Positions 43,972 to 51,652 of a DNA stretch of 64,000 nt are shown here, piece after piece. Made by a program: the position numbers and the translations under genes. The stretch lies in contig JAOPKB010000001.1 of NCBI GenBank assembly GCA_025517485.1, forward strand, positions 62,001-126,000. Reading direction: 5' to 3'. A model generated the notes under the pieces. That model was not told where the DNA came from, did not search any database, and saw only the letters and a list, made by a program, of their open reading frames with translations. How positions within the stretch are numbered: position 1 is the stretch's first letter; every line of letters starts with the position of its first letter. This DNA is from Natronoglomus mannanivorans. Lineage in GTDB: Archaea; Halobacteriota; Halobacteria; Halobacteriales; Natrialbaceae.

Positions 43972-44097
43972 ATGTCGCGTATTGTCAAACTCCTGGTCGT
44001 CCTGGTCGTAATCGCCCTCCTCTGGAAAGTCGTCGGCGGCTCTTCCGGTGGAGATATCGAGGACGTTGGAGAAGTAGAGTACGACCCAGTCGAATAA
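43972..44097 (+). CDS. Small single-span membrane protein, 41 residues
   Basis: Short frame from ATG 43972: MSRIVKLLVVLVVIALLWKV, a single transmembrane helix, then VGGSSGGDIEDVGEVEYDPVE, an acidic tail predicted outside or in the cytoplasm. It has good codon use, a clear start and a possible TATA element (AATCTAAG, about 43936-43943), and lies alone between pyrI and the next plus-strand gene. No family is recognized. Its position and composition make it a real gene rather than chance, but this needs transcript or peptide data. Confidence 0.6.
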   Translation: MSRIVKLLVVLVVIALLWKVVGGSSGGDIEDVGEVEYDPVE

Positions 44098-44201
44098 CGA
44101 ACGCAAGCAGCAACGGTAGCGAACTCGATTCCGATTTCGAGATCGGCACTGATCACACTCCTTTCCGAACGCCTTACCCGCTCGAGATTCTCTCGGTAGC
44201 T

Positions 44202-45038
44202 ATGTCTCTGTACGGTGTCGTCACACGGAACGCCGAGGAACTGGCGTGGAAAGAGTTCGATTACGGGTTTTACGAGGTCAAAGACGTCACCGGCCGGTCG
44301 TCGGAGCCGGTCGCTGACGCCGTCAACATGGTCTCCTGTTTCGGCGACAACGCCGCCGCAGACGCCGAGCCATCGCTGGTCCCCGTCTCCGAGTCCGGCG
44401 AACGGGCGACCCGCGAACAGCCCTACTTCGACTGGGCCTACATCTGTCCGTCCCGTCGGGAGTACCGCGACGGTCTCCTCGAGATTATCGACGACTGCGT
44501 CGCCGAAAACGGGGACGTGCGACTCGACGATATCGGCTTCCCGCGGCCGGAGTACTGTTACTGTGACGTCTGTCGGGAGCGCTTCGCCGACAGCGAGTAC
44601 GACGACCGACTGGCCTGGCGCGCGAGCGTCATCACCGAGTTTCTCGAGGAGGCGACCGCCCGAATCCCCGGCAAGACCTACATGACCCTCTATCCCGATC
44701 CGTATCCCGGTCACCTCACCGAACGAGCCGGCATCGACCTCGCGGCGATCGAACCGCTGGTCGACGAGTTCGTCGTCCCGCTGTACGACATGGCCTACGC
44801 GACGACCTACTGGCTCGAGGTGATCGCCAGCGGGTTCGAAAGCGCACTCGAGACGCCGTTTAGTATCGAACTGTACGCGGTCGATATCGACGTCGACGAT
44901 CTGATCCACGCGACGGAGGTCGCCAGCGCCTACGGCGAGAACGTCTTCTTCGGCTACGACGCGAGCAACGCGCGCGCGGCGTTGCGTCGGATGAAAGCCG
45001 ATAGTCGTGAGGGGGTTTCCCACGGCGACCGGTCCTGA
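44202..45038 (+). CDS. Conserved haloarchaeal protein, TIM-barrel-like
   Basis: A 278-residue soluble protein of unknown function. SRREYRDGLLEIIDDCVAE and DVRLDDIGFPRPEYCYCDVCRERF resemble the start of glycoside hydrolase-like TIM barrels, in which an aspartate in a DDIGFP-type strand would be catalytic. A CxC-x2-C set (CYCDVC) could bind a metal. Further strands are KTYMTLYPDPYP, VDEFVVPLYDMAYATTYWLE, TPFSIELYAVDI and ENVFFGYDASNARAALRRM. No signal peptide. The substrate cannot be predicted; a putative glycosidase fold is an inference. Confidence 0.72.
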   Translation: MSLYGVVTRNAEELAWKEFDYGFYEVKDVTGRSSEPVADAVNMVSCFGDNAAADAEPSLVPVSESGERATREQPYFDWAYICPSRREYRDGLLEIIDDCVAENGDVRLDDIGFPRPEYCYCDVCRERFADSEYDDRLAWRASVITEFLEEATARIPGKTYMTLYPDPYPGHLTERAGIDLAAIEPLVDEFVVPLYDMAYATTYWLEVIASGFESALETPFSIELYAVDIDVDDLIHATEVASAYGENVFFGYDASNARAALRRMKADSREGVSHGDRS

Positions 45039-45118
45039 TCGACGGCAACGGACTGTTTCGATGACCAAGCACCTGCTGGTCCTGTAGTACTATACTCTCT
45101 TTTCGGTTCCAGTCACGG

Positions 45119-45673
45119 TCACAGTCGCTGGCGACGCCACGCGACCAGATCGTCTCGATCACGCGTATCGTCGGGAAGCCGCGAAAACCAGCGTGCCGCG
45201 GAGATTTCGTCGTCCGGATCGGAGATGTCCGGTTCGACGCTCTCCGCCTGAGCGGCGAAGATCGGGAGGACGCCTCGAGTTCGATACCCCTGTGTCTCGA
45301 TCTCGACCGTCGATATCATCGCGAGGCCGTCGTAGTCGACGTCGACACCGGCCTCTTCCTCGAGTTCTCGTCGCGCTGCCTGGGCGAACGATTCGTCGGG
45401 ATCGACGCCGCCACCGGGGAGTACCCAGAGGTCGACGCCCTCGTGGCGCACCAGGAGTAACTCGCCCGAGGGCCGGTAGACGATGGTGTGTGCACCGTAG
45501 GGGGCTCCGTTCGTCCGGATTCGATCGACGAGGGTGCTAAACCGCCGTCTCGAGACGCGCTTGTGGCGCTCTCGCTCGAGGAAGTCGTCGTAGCGGCGTT
45601 CGAGTTGACGGTAGGCCTCGTCGGCGCGGCGGGTGGCTTCGTCGGCTCGGACGGTCAGTTCGTCGAACGCCAT
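45119..45673 (-). CDS. NUDIX hydrolase
   Basis: A 184-residue protein. A helical N-terminal extension (FDELTVRADEATRRADEAYRQLERRYDDFLERERHK) precedes the NUDIX domain, whose box is GGGVDPDESFAQAARRELEEEAGV. NGAPYGAHTIVYRPSGELLLVRHEGVDLWVLPGG is the usual lead-in. Substrate unknown. ATG 45673; upstream in-frame codons are Arg/Cys-rich and likely non-coding. A second NUDIX protein, with a zinc ribbon, is at 34735. Confidence 0.87.
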   Translation of the reverse strand: MAFDELTVRADEATRRADEAYRQLERRYDDFLERERHKRVSRRRFSTLVDRIRTNGAPYGAHTIVYRPSGELLLVRHEGVDLWVLPGGGVDPDESFAQAARRELEEEAGVDVDYDGLAMISTVEIETQGYRTRGVLPIFAAQAESVEPDISDPDDEISAARWFSRLPDDTRDRDDLVAWRRQRL

Positions 45674-45968
45674 TAGCGTCGCTCGCTGGTCTCGAGTGCG
45701 GTCACGGTCGCAATTGCAGTCGCGATTGGGACTCGTCCGTCTCGCATTGACGCGAACAGCCTCCCCCTCATGGACCGACGTACAGTGGCCGGGAGGAATA
45801 ACGCTTCGATTAGGTATCTCTCGATATCGAAACCCGAACTGCGGTGAGAGGCCGGATGGCAGTGACACAGAGCCCGGGCGAGTGTCGGGTTCGAATTTCG
45901 ACCCGTGTAGCGGCTACCGTTTTGGGAGTGGGTCCCGTAGGGGAGGGTACGAGTGAGAGTGAATCACC

Positions 45969-46400
45969 ATGTACACACGAATTCTCCTGCCGACGGATGG
46001 GAGCGAGACGACAGATCGCGCACTCGAGCACGCACTCGACCTCGCGACACAGTACGACGCCGAGTTACACGTTCTCTACGTCGTCGACGCGACCGTCTTC
46101 GCCAACGACGTCGAAACTGGGGCGATCGTCGAGGAGTTCGAGACCATGGGGAACCGAATCGTCGACCACGTCATCCAACAGGCAACTGACGCCGGCATCG
46201 AACCGACGCGAACGTCGGTCGTTCGCGGAACGCCCCACAAACGGATCCTCGAGTACACCGACGAGAACGAGATCGACCTCGTCGTGATGGGGACCCACGG
46301 CCGATCGGGACTCGACCGATATCTTCTGGGGAGCGTGACGGAGAAAGTCGTTAGGCTCTCCGACGCCCCGGTGTTGACGGTTCGAGAGTCGTCGTCGTAG
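45969..46400 (+). CDS. Universal stress protein, UspA family
   Basis: A 143-residue single-domain Usp. The N-terminal strand is YTRILLPTDGSETTDRALEHALDLA, and the ATP-binding motif is GTHGRSGLDRYLLGSVTEKVV (Gly-2x-Gly-9x-Gly-Ser/Thr type), followed by APVLTVRES. Such proteins dimerize and bind ATP in stress responses; the specific role is unknown. ATG 45969. Confidence 0.93.
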   Translation: MYTRILLPTDGSETTDRALEHALDLATQYDAELHVLYVVDATVFANDVETGAIVEEFETMGNRIVDHVIQQATDAGIEPTRTSVVRGTPHKRILEYTDENEIDLVVMGTHGRSGLDRYLLGSVTEKVVRLSDAPVLTVRESSS

Positions 46401-46501
46401 ACTCTCGGTCTCGGCGACGAAAGACGGAGGGGAGACGGCGAGGACGGGACCACACCGTCGGAAGGTACTGAAACTTTGTCTCTGGTCGTCGTACACCGCG
46501 T

Positions 46502-47254
46502 ATGTCAACCAGCCCCACGTTCGACGTCGTCGCTCCCGACGACTACCGGTGTGAGACGCTCGTCCTCGGCCTCTCGAACCCGGGGTTCGCCGGCGTCACC
46601 GCGACCGAGTACCTCTCGCGTCACCTCGCGTGCGAGGAGATCGGCCACGTCGAATCCGGGACCATCCCCGCGATCACACCGTTTGTGGATGGAGCGCCAC
46701 GGAACCACACGCGGATCTACGACGTTCGCGAGACACCGCTGGCGCTAGTCGTCGGCGAACTGTTCGTCCCTGTCTGGGCTGCATCGTCGTTCGTCGACGC
46801 GCTCCTCGAGTGGACCGACCGAGCGGGTATCGACGAAATCGCCGTTCCCTACGGCGTCCCGTACCCCCACGGACCGGACGAACACGACGTCTTTACCGTC
46901 GCGACGGAGTCGTTTCACGACCGGCGACTCGAATCCCACGACGGTCGCGGACTTCGCGGCGGCGTCCTCGACGGAATCGTCGGTGACCTGATCGCCCGAA
47001 GCCTCAACGGGGACGCACCGTCGACGGGCGCGTTCGTCACACCTGTCCATCCGCCCGGGCCGGACCTCGAGGCCGTCCTCCGATTGATCGACGTGTTCGA
47101 AGCCGTCTACGGAATCGACGTCGACGAGGGAGAGCTTCGCCGCCAGTCCGAGGAACTCCAGCAGTACTTCGCCGCACTCGCCGAGCGAGTGGACGCGATT
47201 GGCGAAGATTCGGGACGACCGCGGGACTATCCGATCGATCGGTCGTATATGTGA
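46502..47254 (+). CDS. PAC2 family protein
   Basis: A 250-residue member of the PAC2/proteasome assembly chaperone family. Typical parts are LVLGLSNPGFAGVTATEYL, IGHVESGTIPAITPFVDGAPRNHTRIYD, ALVVGELFVPVWAASSFVDALLEW, GVPYPHGPDEHDVF and GGVLDGIVGDLIARSLNGD. Eukaryotic members assist assembly of the 20S proteasome; archaeal ones are presumed to, without proof. The C-terminal helices (VDEGELRRQSEELQQYFAAL) may drive oligomerization. ATG 46502. Confidence 0.9.
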   Translation: MSTSPTFDVVAPDDYRCETLVLGLSNPGFAGVTATEYLSRHLACEEIGHVESGTIPAITPFVDGAPRNHTRIYDVRETPLALVVGELFVPVWAASSFVDALLEWTDRAGIDEIAVPYGVPYPHGPDEHDVFTVATESFHDRRLESHDGRGLRGGVLDGIVGDLIARSLNGDAPSTGAFVTPVHPPGPDLEAVLRLIDVFEAVYGIDVDEGELRRQSEELQQYFAALAERVDAIGEDSGRPRDYPIDRSYM

Positions 47255-47578
47255 TCGTCGAGATCGGTGCCGTCGACCGCGGCCGGCCCACTCGCGTTCT
47301 CGGACCGAGAGCGTGACCACTCCAGACGATCACTGCCCACGAAACTGAATGGCGTCGATGGTGTCCCGTCCTCTCGGAGAGCGATCGACCGTCACAACGA
47401 CGACCGGTGCGGATCTGGCCCGTCCCGGTATCCACCGCTCTCGGATGACGTACTTCGATCGGCAGTCAGCGTATATGACTCCCTAGAAAACGAGTAGAGA
47501 CACGCCCGTCTGCAACGATTCGAGCAAAAAACGAACGAGATGGATCCGATCTGATGACTTCGGTCTGGGTCGACGTGG
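47255..47578. other. Intergenic region between convergent genes, no gene seen
   Basis: Separates the PAC2 gene from the acidic repeat protein. The short frames here have no family resemblance. A run of A/T (AAAAAACG near 47525) could form the 3' end of transcripts from either side. Confidence 0.5.
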
Positions 47579-48340
47579 CTACAGGGTTCGGTCGTCGTCG
47601 TCTCGATCGTCGTCGTCGCCGAGGTCGACCAGTTCGTCGTCGCCGGCGTCGTCACCGATGTCTGTATCGATGAGTTCGTCGTCGTCGTCGTCGTCGGTCA
47701 TTCCGGAGTCTCGATCTCGACCGCGGTCTCGGCCCCGGTCGTCCGTAACCCCGGTATCGCGACCCTGGTCGTCGTCGCCGATGTCGATCATCTCGTCGTC
47801 ACCAGCGTCGTCACCGATATCGGTATCGATGAGTTCGTCGTCATCGTCGGTCATTCCGGTATCCCGACCCCTATCTCGACTTCGATCGTCCGTGACGCCA
47901 GTGTCACGGCCTCGATCTCGATCGTCGTCACCGAGGTCGACCAGTTCGTCGTCACCAGCGTCGTCACCGATGTCTGTATCGATGAGTTCGTCGTCGTCGT
48001 CAGTCCGTCCGGAATCTCGACTTCGGTCGGTTCCGGTGCCAGCTCCGGCTCCGGTCGTGTCCGTCGTCCCAGTTCCGGCACCCGTCCCAGTCCCACCGGC
48101 CAGATCGCTCTTCAGGTGGACGTGATCGTCGGTCACGTGATCGACCGACCCCTCCTGAAGCGGATACGTATCGTCGTCTGTGCCTTCCCAGCCGAGTTTC
48201 GCCTTGATCGTGTCTGTCACTCCGGGATCCGGCTCGACGTGTGCCGTCCCGTGTTCGACCGCCGCAACTATACCGACCTCGTCGTTGTTCGCATTTACGA
48301 CAGTCTTCCCGACGTCATCGTCTGTGAAGTTGGCGCACAT
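47579..48340 (-). CDS. PRC-barrel-like protein with triplicated acidic repeat
   Basis: A 253-residue, extremely acidic protein. Residues 1-80 (CANFTDDDVGKTVVNANNDEVGIVAAVEHGTAHVEP) look like a PRC-barrel beta domain. The rest is low complexity: a Gly/Thr linker and three copies of a unit centred on ELIDTDIGDDAGDDE, joined by Arg/Asp segments (GRDTGVTDD, RDRGRD). The DNA copies are close to identical, so the repeats arose by recent duplication. ATG 48340 (MCANFTDDD). Haloarchaea have many such PRC-barrel plus disordered-tail proteins; function unknown. Confidence 0.75.
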   Translation of the reverse strand: MCANFTDDDVGKTVVNANNDEVGIVAAVEHGTAHVEPDPGVTDTIKAKLGWEGTDDDTYPLQEGSVDHVTDDHVHLKSDLAGGTGTGAGTGTTDTTGAGAGTGTDRSRDSGRTDDDDELIDTDIGDDAGDDELVDLGDDDRDRGRDTGVTDDRSRDRGRDTGMTDDDDELIDTDIGDDAGDDEMIDIGDDDQGRDTGVTDDRGRDRGRDRDSGMTDDDDDDELIDTDIGDDAGDDELVDLGDDDDRDDDDRTL

Positions 48341-48493
48341 GACACTAAATATCACGACAGGACGCTACAAGCCACTAGTGCTTGCAACCGCCGGACAGGT
48401 CTTCATCGAGAACAGTCCAGCTATCACGCGAGTCGCTCGCGTCGGCCGAGCCCGATTCGACAGCTCCCTGACGGAGACGACTGAGTCGACCGA

Positions 48494-48679
48494 CTACTGC
48501 TCGTCGTGCTCGCCCGTTTCCGTCTCGACTCCCGTCCCGTCTCGAGGTTTCTCGAGAGCGTTCAGGTCCACGTGTTGCTGGCCAAAGAACGACTGAAGTG
48601 CCATTTTCGTCCCGGAGTAGACTGCCGCCCAGATCACCACGAACACGATCACGCCACCGAGGACGACATCCCAGACCAT
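48494..48679 (-). CDS. Small membrane protein, 61 residues
   Basis: MVWDVVLGGVIVFVVIWAAV forms one transmembrane helix; then YSGTKMALQSFFGQQHVDLNAL and an acidic, disordered tail (ETETGEHDEQ). ATG 48679, with no alternative. Conserved small haloarchaeal proteins of this kind are common, but I recognize no specific family. It lies between two minus-strand genes of unknown function. Confidence 0.6.
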   Translation of the reverse strand: MVWDVVLGGVIVFVVIWAAVYSGTKMALQSFFGQQHVDLNALEKPRDGTGVETETGEHDEQ

Positions 48680-48750
48680 ACACAGAAGAGCCCGTCAACT
48701 GACATAACGGTGCTGTTCTCCGACCACTGGGAGACAGGGGTCGGGAGCGA

Positions 48751-49269
48751 TCACTCGAGCTCTGTCAACCGTGGATCGATCGCCGGATCGCGACCCTGAT
48801 TGCTGGCTCGTCGCTTCGCAGCACCGACGATCGACTCCTCGTCGTCGGTCACGCTCAGCTCCTCGTCACCGATGAGTTCGTCGGCGATCGTCCGGAGTGA
48901 CTCGTCGACGCCTGCGGATCGATTCTGTGGCGAGTGTGCTCGAGCCGTCTCGTTGCCGTCTCCGTCACTGATCTTTTCCCTCTCCCTCTCCCTCTCCCTC
49001 TCCCTCTCTTCCTTCCTCTCCTCCGGCGTCGAGACGGTGTTCGTGGGCGTCACTGTCACCGTCAACGCCTCGAGTACGCCCGCCGTCGAATACCACGTTT
49101 TGGTGACTGTGACGGTGAGATCCTGACGCTCGCCGGCCTCGAGGGTGAGCGTCTCCAAGAACAGGAACTCGTACGGACGGTCCGGGTGAACGACGACGAG
49201 GTCGCCATTTTTGTTCGCTACCGTCACGGAAATCGTGTCCCCTTCCTCGGGAGACGGTGCGGTCGACAT
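48751..49269 (-). CDS. Hypothetical protein with Arg/Glu repeat
   Basis: A 172-residue protein of unknown function. Residues 1-80 are a beta-rich domain (GDTISVTVANKNGDLVVVHPDRPYEFLFLETLTLEAGERQDLTVTVTKTWYSTAGVLEALTVTVTPTNTV); residues 82-100 are an (ER)n run from a CTCTCC-type DNA repeat at about 48966-49010 on the plus strand; residues 115-172 are helical and acidic (ESLRTIADELIGDEELSVTDDEESIVGAAKRRA). No signal peptide or helix for membrane insertion. Start at ATG 49269. Confidence 0.55.
   Translation of the reverse strand: MSTAPSPEEGDTISVTVANKNGDLVVVHPDRPYEFLFLETLTLEAGERQDLTVTVTKTWYSTAGVLEALTVTVTPTNTVSTPEERKEEREREREREREKISDGDGNETARAHSPQNRSAGVDESLRTIADELIGDEELSVTDDEESIVGAAKRRASNQGRDPAIDPRLTELE
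48966..49010. repeat. CTCTCC hexanucleotide repeat
   Basis: Consecutive CCCTCT/CTCTCC units on the plus strand, coding for an Arg/Glu alternation on the minus strand in the gene at 48751-49269. Confidence 0.75.
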
Positions 49270-49428
49270 CGTGTCAGTATAGTTCTCGTTGTCAGTTAAA
49301 TGTTAGCGAGAAGACAGTCGGGGGACGTGGACCGGACACGGTGTAAATATGTCTGGTCACGTCTGTGCCCGCATCCGATTGGAGGCTCGTCTGTTTCGAA
49401 TCTCGTCGGATCCATTACTCGCCGTCAG

Positions 49429-49455
49429 AAAGCGGACCGGGCGCGATTTGAACAC
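49429..49455. repeat. Duplicated 3' part of tRNA-Lys (att-like)
   Basis: 27 bases matching 49532-49558, the 3' end of the tRNA-Lys gene (acceptor 3' strand, T arm), with one mismatch, in the same orientation and 103 bases away. This is the expected mark of a past tyrosine-recombinase integration at the tRNA 3' end, or of a failed tRNA duplication. Confidence 0.7.
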
Positions 49456-49490
49456 ACGGTCGCAGCGAAGCTGCTCCCTGCGTTCAAATC
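49445..49490. repeat. Nested inverted repeats next to tRNA duplication
   Basis: Outer arms GATTTGAAC (49445-49453) and GTTCAAATC (49482-49490), perfect complements, enclose a second perfect hairpin GCAGC-GAA-GCTGC (49462-49474). It may be a recombination core with arm sites, or a chance consequence of the duplication. Confidence 0.5.
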
Positions 49491-49531
49491 TCTCGATGGC
49501 CGCTTTGCTCCTCACGGAATTGTTCGTCGCA

Positions 49532-49558
49532 AAAGCGGGCCGGGCGCGATTTGAACAC
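49532..49558. repeat. tRNA-Lys 3' end copy that matches 49429-49455
   Basis: The 27-base stretch at the end of the tRNA gene that is repeated outside it. Identity 26 of 27. Confidence 0.7.
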
Positions 49559-49609
49559 GCGACCGTCTGATTAAGAGTCAGACGCTCTGCCTAACTGAGC
49601 TACCGGCCC
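49536..49609 (-). tRNA. tRNA-Lys (anticodon CUU)
   Basis: A 74-base tRNA on the minus strand. Acceptor stem GGGCCGG/CCGGCCC, D arm GCTC...GAGC, anticodon stem TCTGA/TCAGA with loop CTCTTAA (anticodon CTT), variable loop CGGTC, T arm GCGTG-TTCAAAT-CGCGC, discriminator G. CCA is not encoded. No intron. A TATA-like region (CGTATTTGAAC, minus strand, about 49634-49645) lies upstream, and between them is a palindrome CCCCGA-TTTT-TCGGGG (49614-49629). Confidence 0.95.
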
Positions 49610-49773
49610 TGTACCCCGATTTTTCGGGGGGACGTTCAAATACGTTTTGCTTGGCCGGCGTGGTGGCAGGTCATCACAAAACCTCTCACGTCCCGTGGTC
49701 TTCATCGAAATCACACAAAAACGTAACAGTCTTCGGGAGCGTTAAGTAGACTGGGTTCAACCACTGTGGCAAC

Positions 49774-51222
49774 ATGAGTACGGGGGTCACTATCTCTTCG
49801 ATATCCGACTACGCGATTCTCGGGTGCGGCAGCGTCGGCTACGCTGTCGCCGAAGAACTCGTCGAACAGGGAAAGGACGTGTTGATCATCGACCGTGACG
49901 AGAGCCGGGTCGAGTCGCTTCGCGACCAGGATCTGGACGCTCGCACGGCCGACATTAGAGAGGAGACCGCGGCCGAACTCGTCGCCGGCCGCAGCGTCGT
50001 CCTCATCCTCGCCTCGGACGTCGAGGCCAACATGCGAGCCGTCGAACATATCCGCGCCAACAACGGCGACCAGTTCGTCGTCGCCCGGGCCAGCGACCCC
50101 GTCTCGGGCGACGAACTCTCCGAACTCGGCGCCGACATCGTCATCAACCCCTCCTCGGTGATCGCCGACTCCGCACTCCGCGCACTCGAGTCGGGCGAAC
50201 TCGAGTACAACGCCGGCAAACTCGCCGAGATACTCGAGGAGACGACCGGACGGCTGGCGATCGTCACGCAGAACAGTCCGGATCCGGACTCGATCGCCAG
50301 CGCGGCGGCCGTGCAGGCGATCGCGAGCCATCTCGGCGTCGAGTCGGACGTCATCTACCTCGGGGATATCGGCCATCAGGAGAACCGTGCGTTCGTCAAC
50401 CTACTGGGGATCGAACTCGTTCAGTGGGCCGACGTGCAGGATCCGTCGGTGTACGACACGGTCGCGCTCGTCGACCACGCGACGTCGACGGAGATGGATC
50501 TCCCGGTCGACATCATCATCGACCACCACGAACCGGCCGAGGAGTACGAGCCGTCGTTCGTCGACATTCGACCGAATATGTCCTCGACGTCGACGATCAT
50601 CACGAAGTACATCCAGGAGTTCGATATGAACGTCTCCGAGGAGGTTGCGACCGCGTTGCTGTACGGCATCCGCGCGGAGACGCTGGACTTCAAACGTGAT
50701 ACGACCCCCGCGGACCTCACTGCCGCCGCCTACCTCTATCCGTTCGCCAATCACGATACCCTCGAACAGGTCGAGTCGCCGTCGATGTCCCCCGAGACGC
50801 TCGACGTCCTCGCGGAAGCGATCGCCAATCGAGACGTCCAGGGGAGTCACCTCGTCTCGAACGCCGGCTTCGTCCGCGACCGCGAGGCGCTCTCACAGGC
50901 GGCGAACCACCTGCTCAACCTCGAGGGTGTGACGACGACGGCGGTGTTCGGTGTCGCCGAGGAGACGATCTTCCTCGCCGCGCGCTCGAAGGACATCCGG
51001 ATGAACATCGGGAACGTGCTCGCCGACGCCTACGGCGAGATGGGAGAGACGGCGGGCCACTCGACGCAGGCGAGCGCGGAGATTCCGCTGGGGATCTTTA
51101 CGGGAATCGACATCTCCGACGATACGCGAGAGACGCTCTTGGAGTTGACCGAGGAAGCAGTCAAACGAACGCTGTTCGACGCGATGGGTGTCGAAGGGAG
51201 CGAAGGATCGAACGGCAGTTAG
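49774..51222 (+). CDS. RCK_N (TrkA-N) - DHH/DHHA1 phosphoesterase fusion
   Basis: A 482-residue two-part protein. Residues 12-130 are an RCK/TrkA-N Rossmann domain (YAILGCGSVGYAVAEELV with GCGSVG at 17-22), which binds nucleotides and often gates potassium transport. Residues 160-480 are a DHH phosphoesterase: NSPDPDS at 167-173, VDHA at 233-236, DHHEP at 250-254, and a C-terminal DHHA1 domain with GHSTQASAEIP. Such DHH enzymes hydrolyse c-di-AMP or short RNA; fusion to RCK_N points to a link with K+ homeostasis, which is inference. ATG 49774. The gene stands alone. Confidence 0.88.
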   Translation: MSTGVTISSISDYAILGCGSVGYAVAEELVEQGKDVLIIDRDESRVESLRDQDLDARTADIREETAAELVAGRSVVLILASDVEANMRAVEHIRANNGDQFVVARASDPVSGDELSELGADIVINPSSVIADSALRALESGELEYNAGKLAEILEETTGRLAIVTQNSPDPDSIASAAAVQAIASHLGVESDVIYLGDIGHQENRAFVNLLGIELVQWADVQDPSVYDTVALVDHATSTEMDLPVDIIIDHHEPAEEYEPSFVDIRPNMSSTSTIITKYIQEFDMNVSEEVATALLYGIRAETLDFKRDTTPADLTAAAYLYPFANHDTLEQVESPSMSPETLDVLAEAIANRDVQGSHLVSNAGFVRDREALSQAANHLLNLEGVTTTAVFGVAEETIFLAARSKDIRMNIGNVLADAYGEMGETAGHSTQASAEIPLGIFTGIDISDDTRETLLELTEEAVKRTLFDAMGVEGSEGSNGS

Positions 51223-51234
51223 CGAACGTGCAAC

Positions 51235-51528
51235 TTACGCGATGATCTCTTCTTCCTCGTCGTCCGGATCGCGAACCCGTTCGACGACGTCGTTGATGAG
51301 GATGACGTCGCCGACGGCCCGAACCCAGCGATAGGGAACGATGACGCCGCGTGCGCCGTTTGCTTCGCCGGCGAACAGTTCCGTGTTCAGGCTGCCGAGT
51401 GCGAGTCCGGTGACGGCTTCGCCGTCGACGTTGAGTCTGAGGTCTTCGACTTCGCCGACGAAGACGCCGTTGTTCGAGTACACCTCGCGTCCGACGAGGG
51501 ACGTGATCTCCTGGGGTGTGTCGTCCAT
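51235..51528 (-). CDS. PRC-barrel domain protein
   Basis: A 97-residue protein with a single PRC-barrel (LVGREVYSNNGVFVGEVEDLRLNVDGEAVTGLALG, then GVIVPYRWVRAVGDVILI) and an acidic tail. PRC-barrels occur in RimM and in photosynthetic reaction centres; stand-alone haloarchaeal ones are thought to bind RNA or form cytoplasmic assemblies. ATG 51528 (MDDTPQEITSL) is chosen because TTAA (51554-51557) lies 26-29 bases upstream, giving a leaderless start; ATG 51540 is an alternative. It is convergent with the DHH gene. Confidence 0.85.
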   Translation of the reverse strand: MDDTPQEITSLVGREVYSNNGVFVGEVEDLRLNVDGEAVTGLALGSLNTELFAGEANGARGVIVPYRWVRAVGDVILINDVVERVRDPDDEEEEIIA

Positions 51529-51652
51529 ACCATGGCCCATGTGTGGCTTGCTCTTAATTGTTGGTCAGACGCAGTTGTCGGCCGAGTCGAAACGACGTTC
51601 GTTCACTGATCGCTCTCCGGATGCTCACGGCCCCTCGAGACCAGTCTCGTCG

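Noticed and set aside
45674..45868. 65-residue N-terminal extension of the NUDIX protein at 45119
   Set aside because: The composition is unlike haloarchaeal protein and a good ATG with a conserved helical start lies at 45673.
49429..49490. Second tRNA gene
   Set aside because: Only the 3' part of a tRNA is present; there is no anticodon or D arm, so it is a duplicated fragment.
49349..49570. Small frame ending in RTGRARFEHATV-type sequence
   Set aside because: It is a translation of the antisense of tRNA-Lys and of its duplicate, a well-known annotation artefact.
49614..49629. Hairpin CCCCGA-TTTT-TCGGGG as a terminator
   Set aside because: It lies between the TATA element and the tRNA start on the minus strand, with no plus-strand transcript ending there, so a terminator role is not supported.
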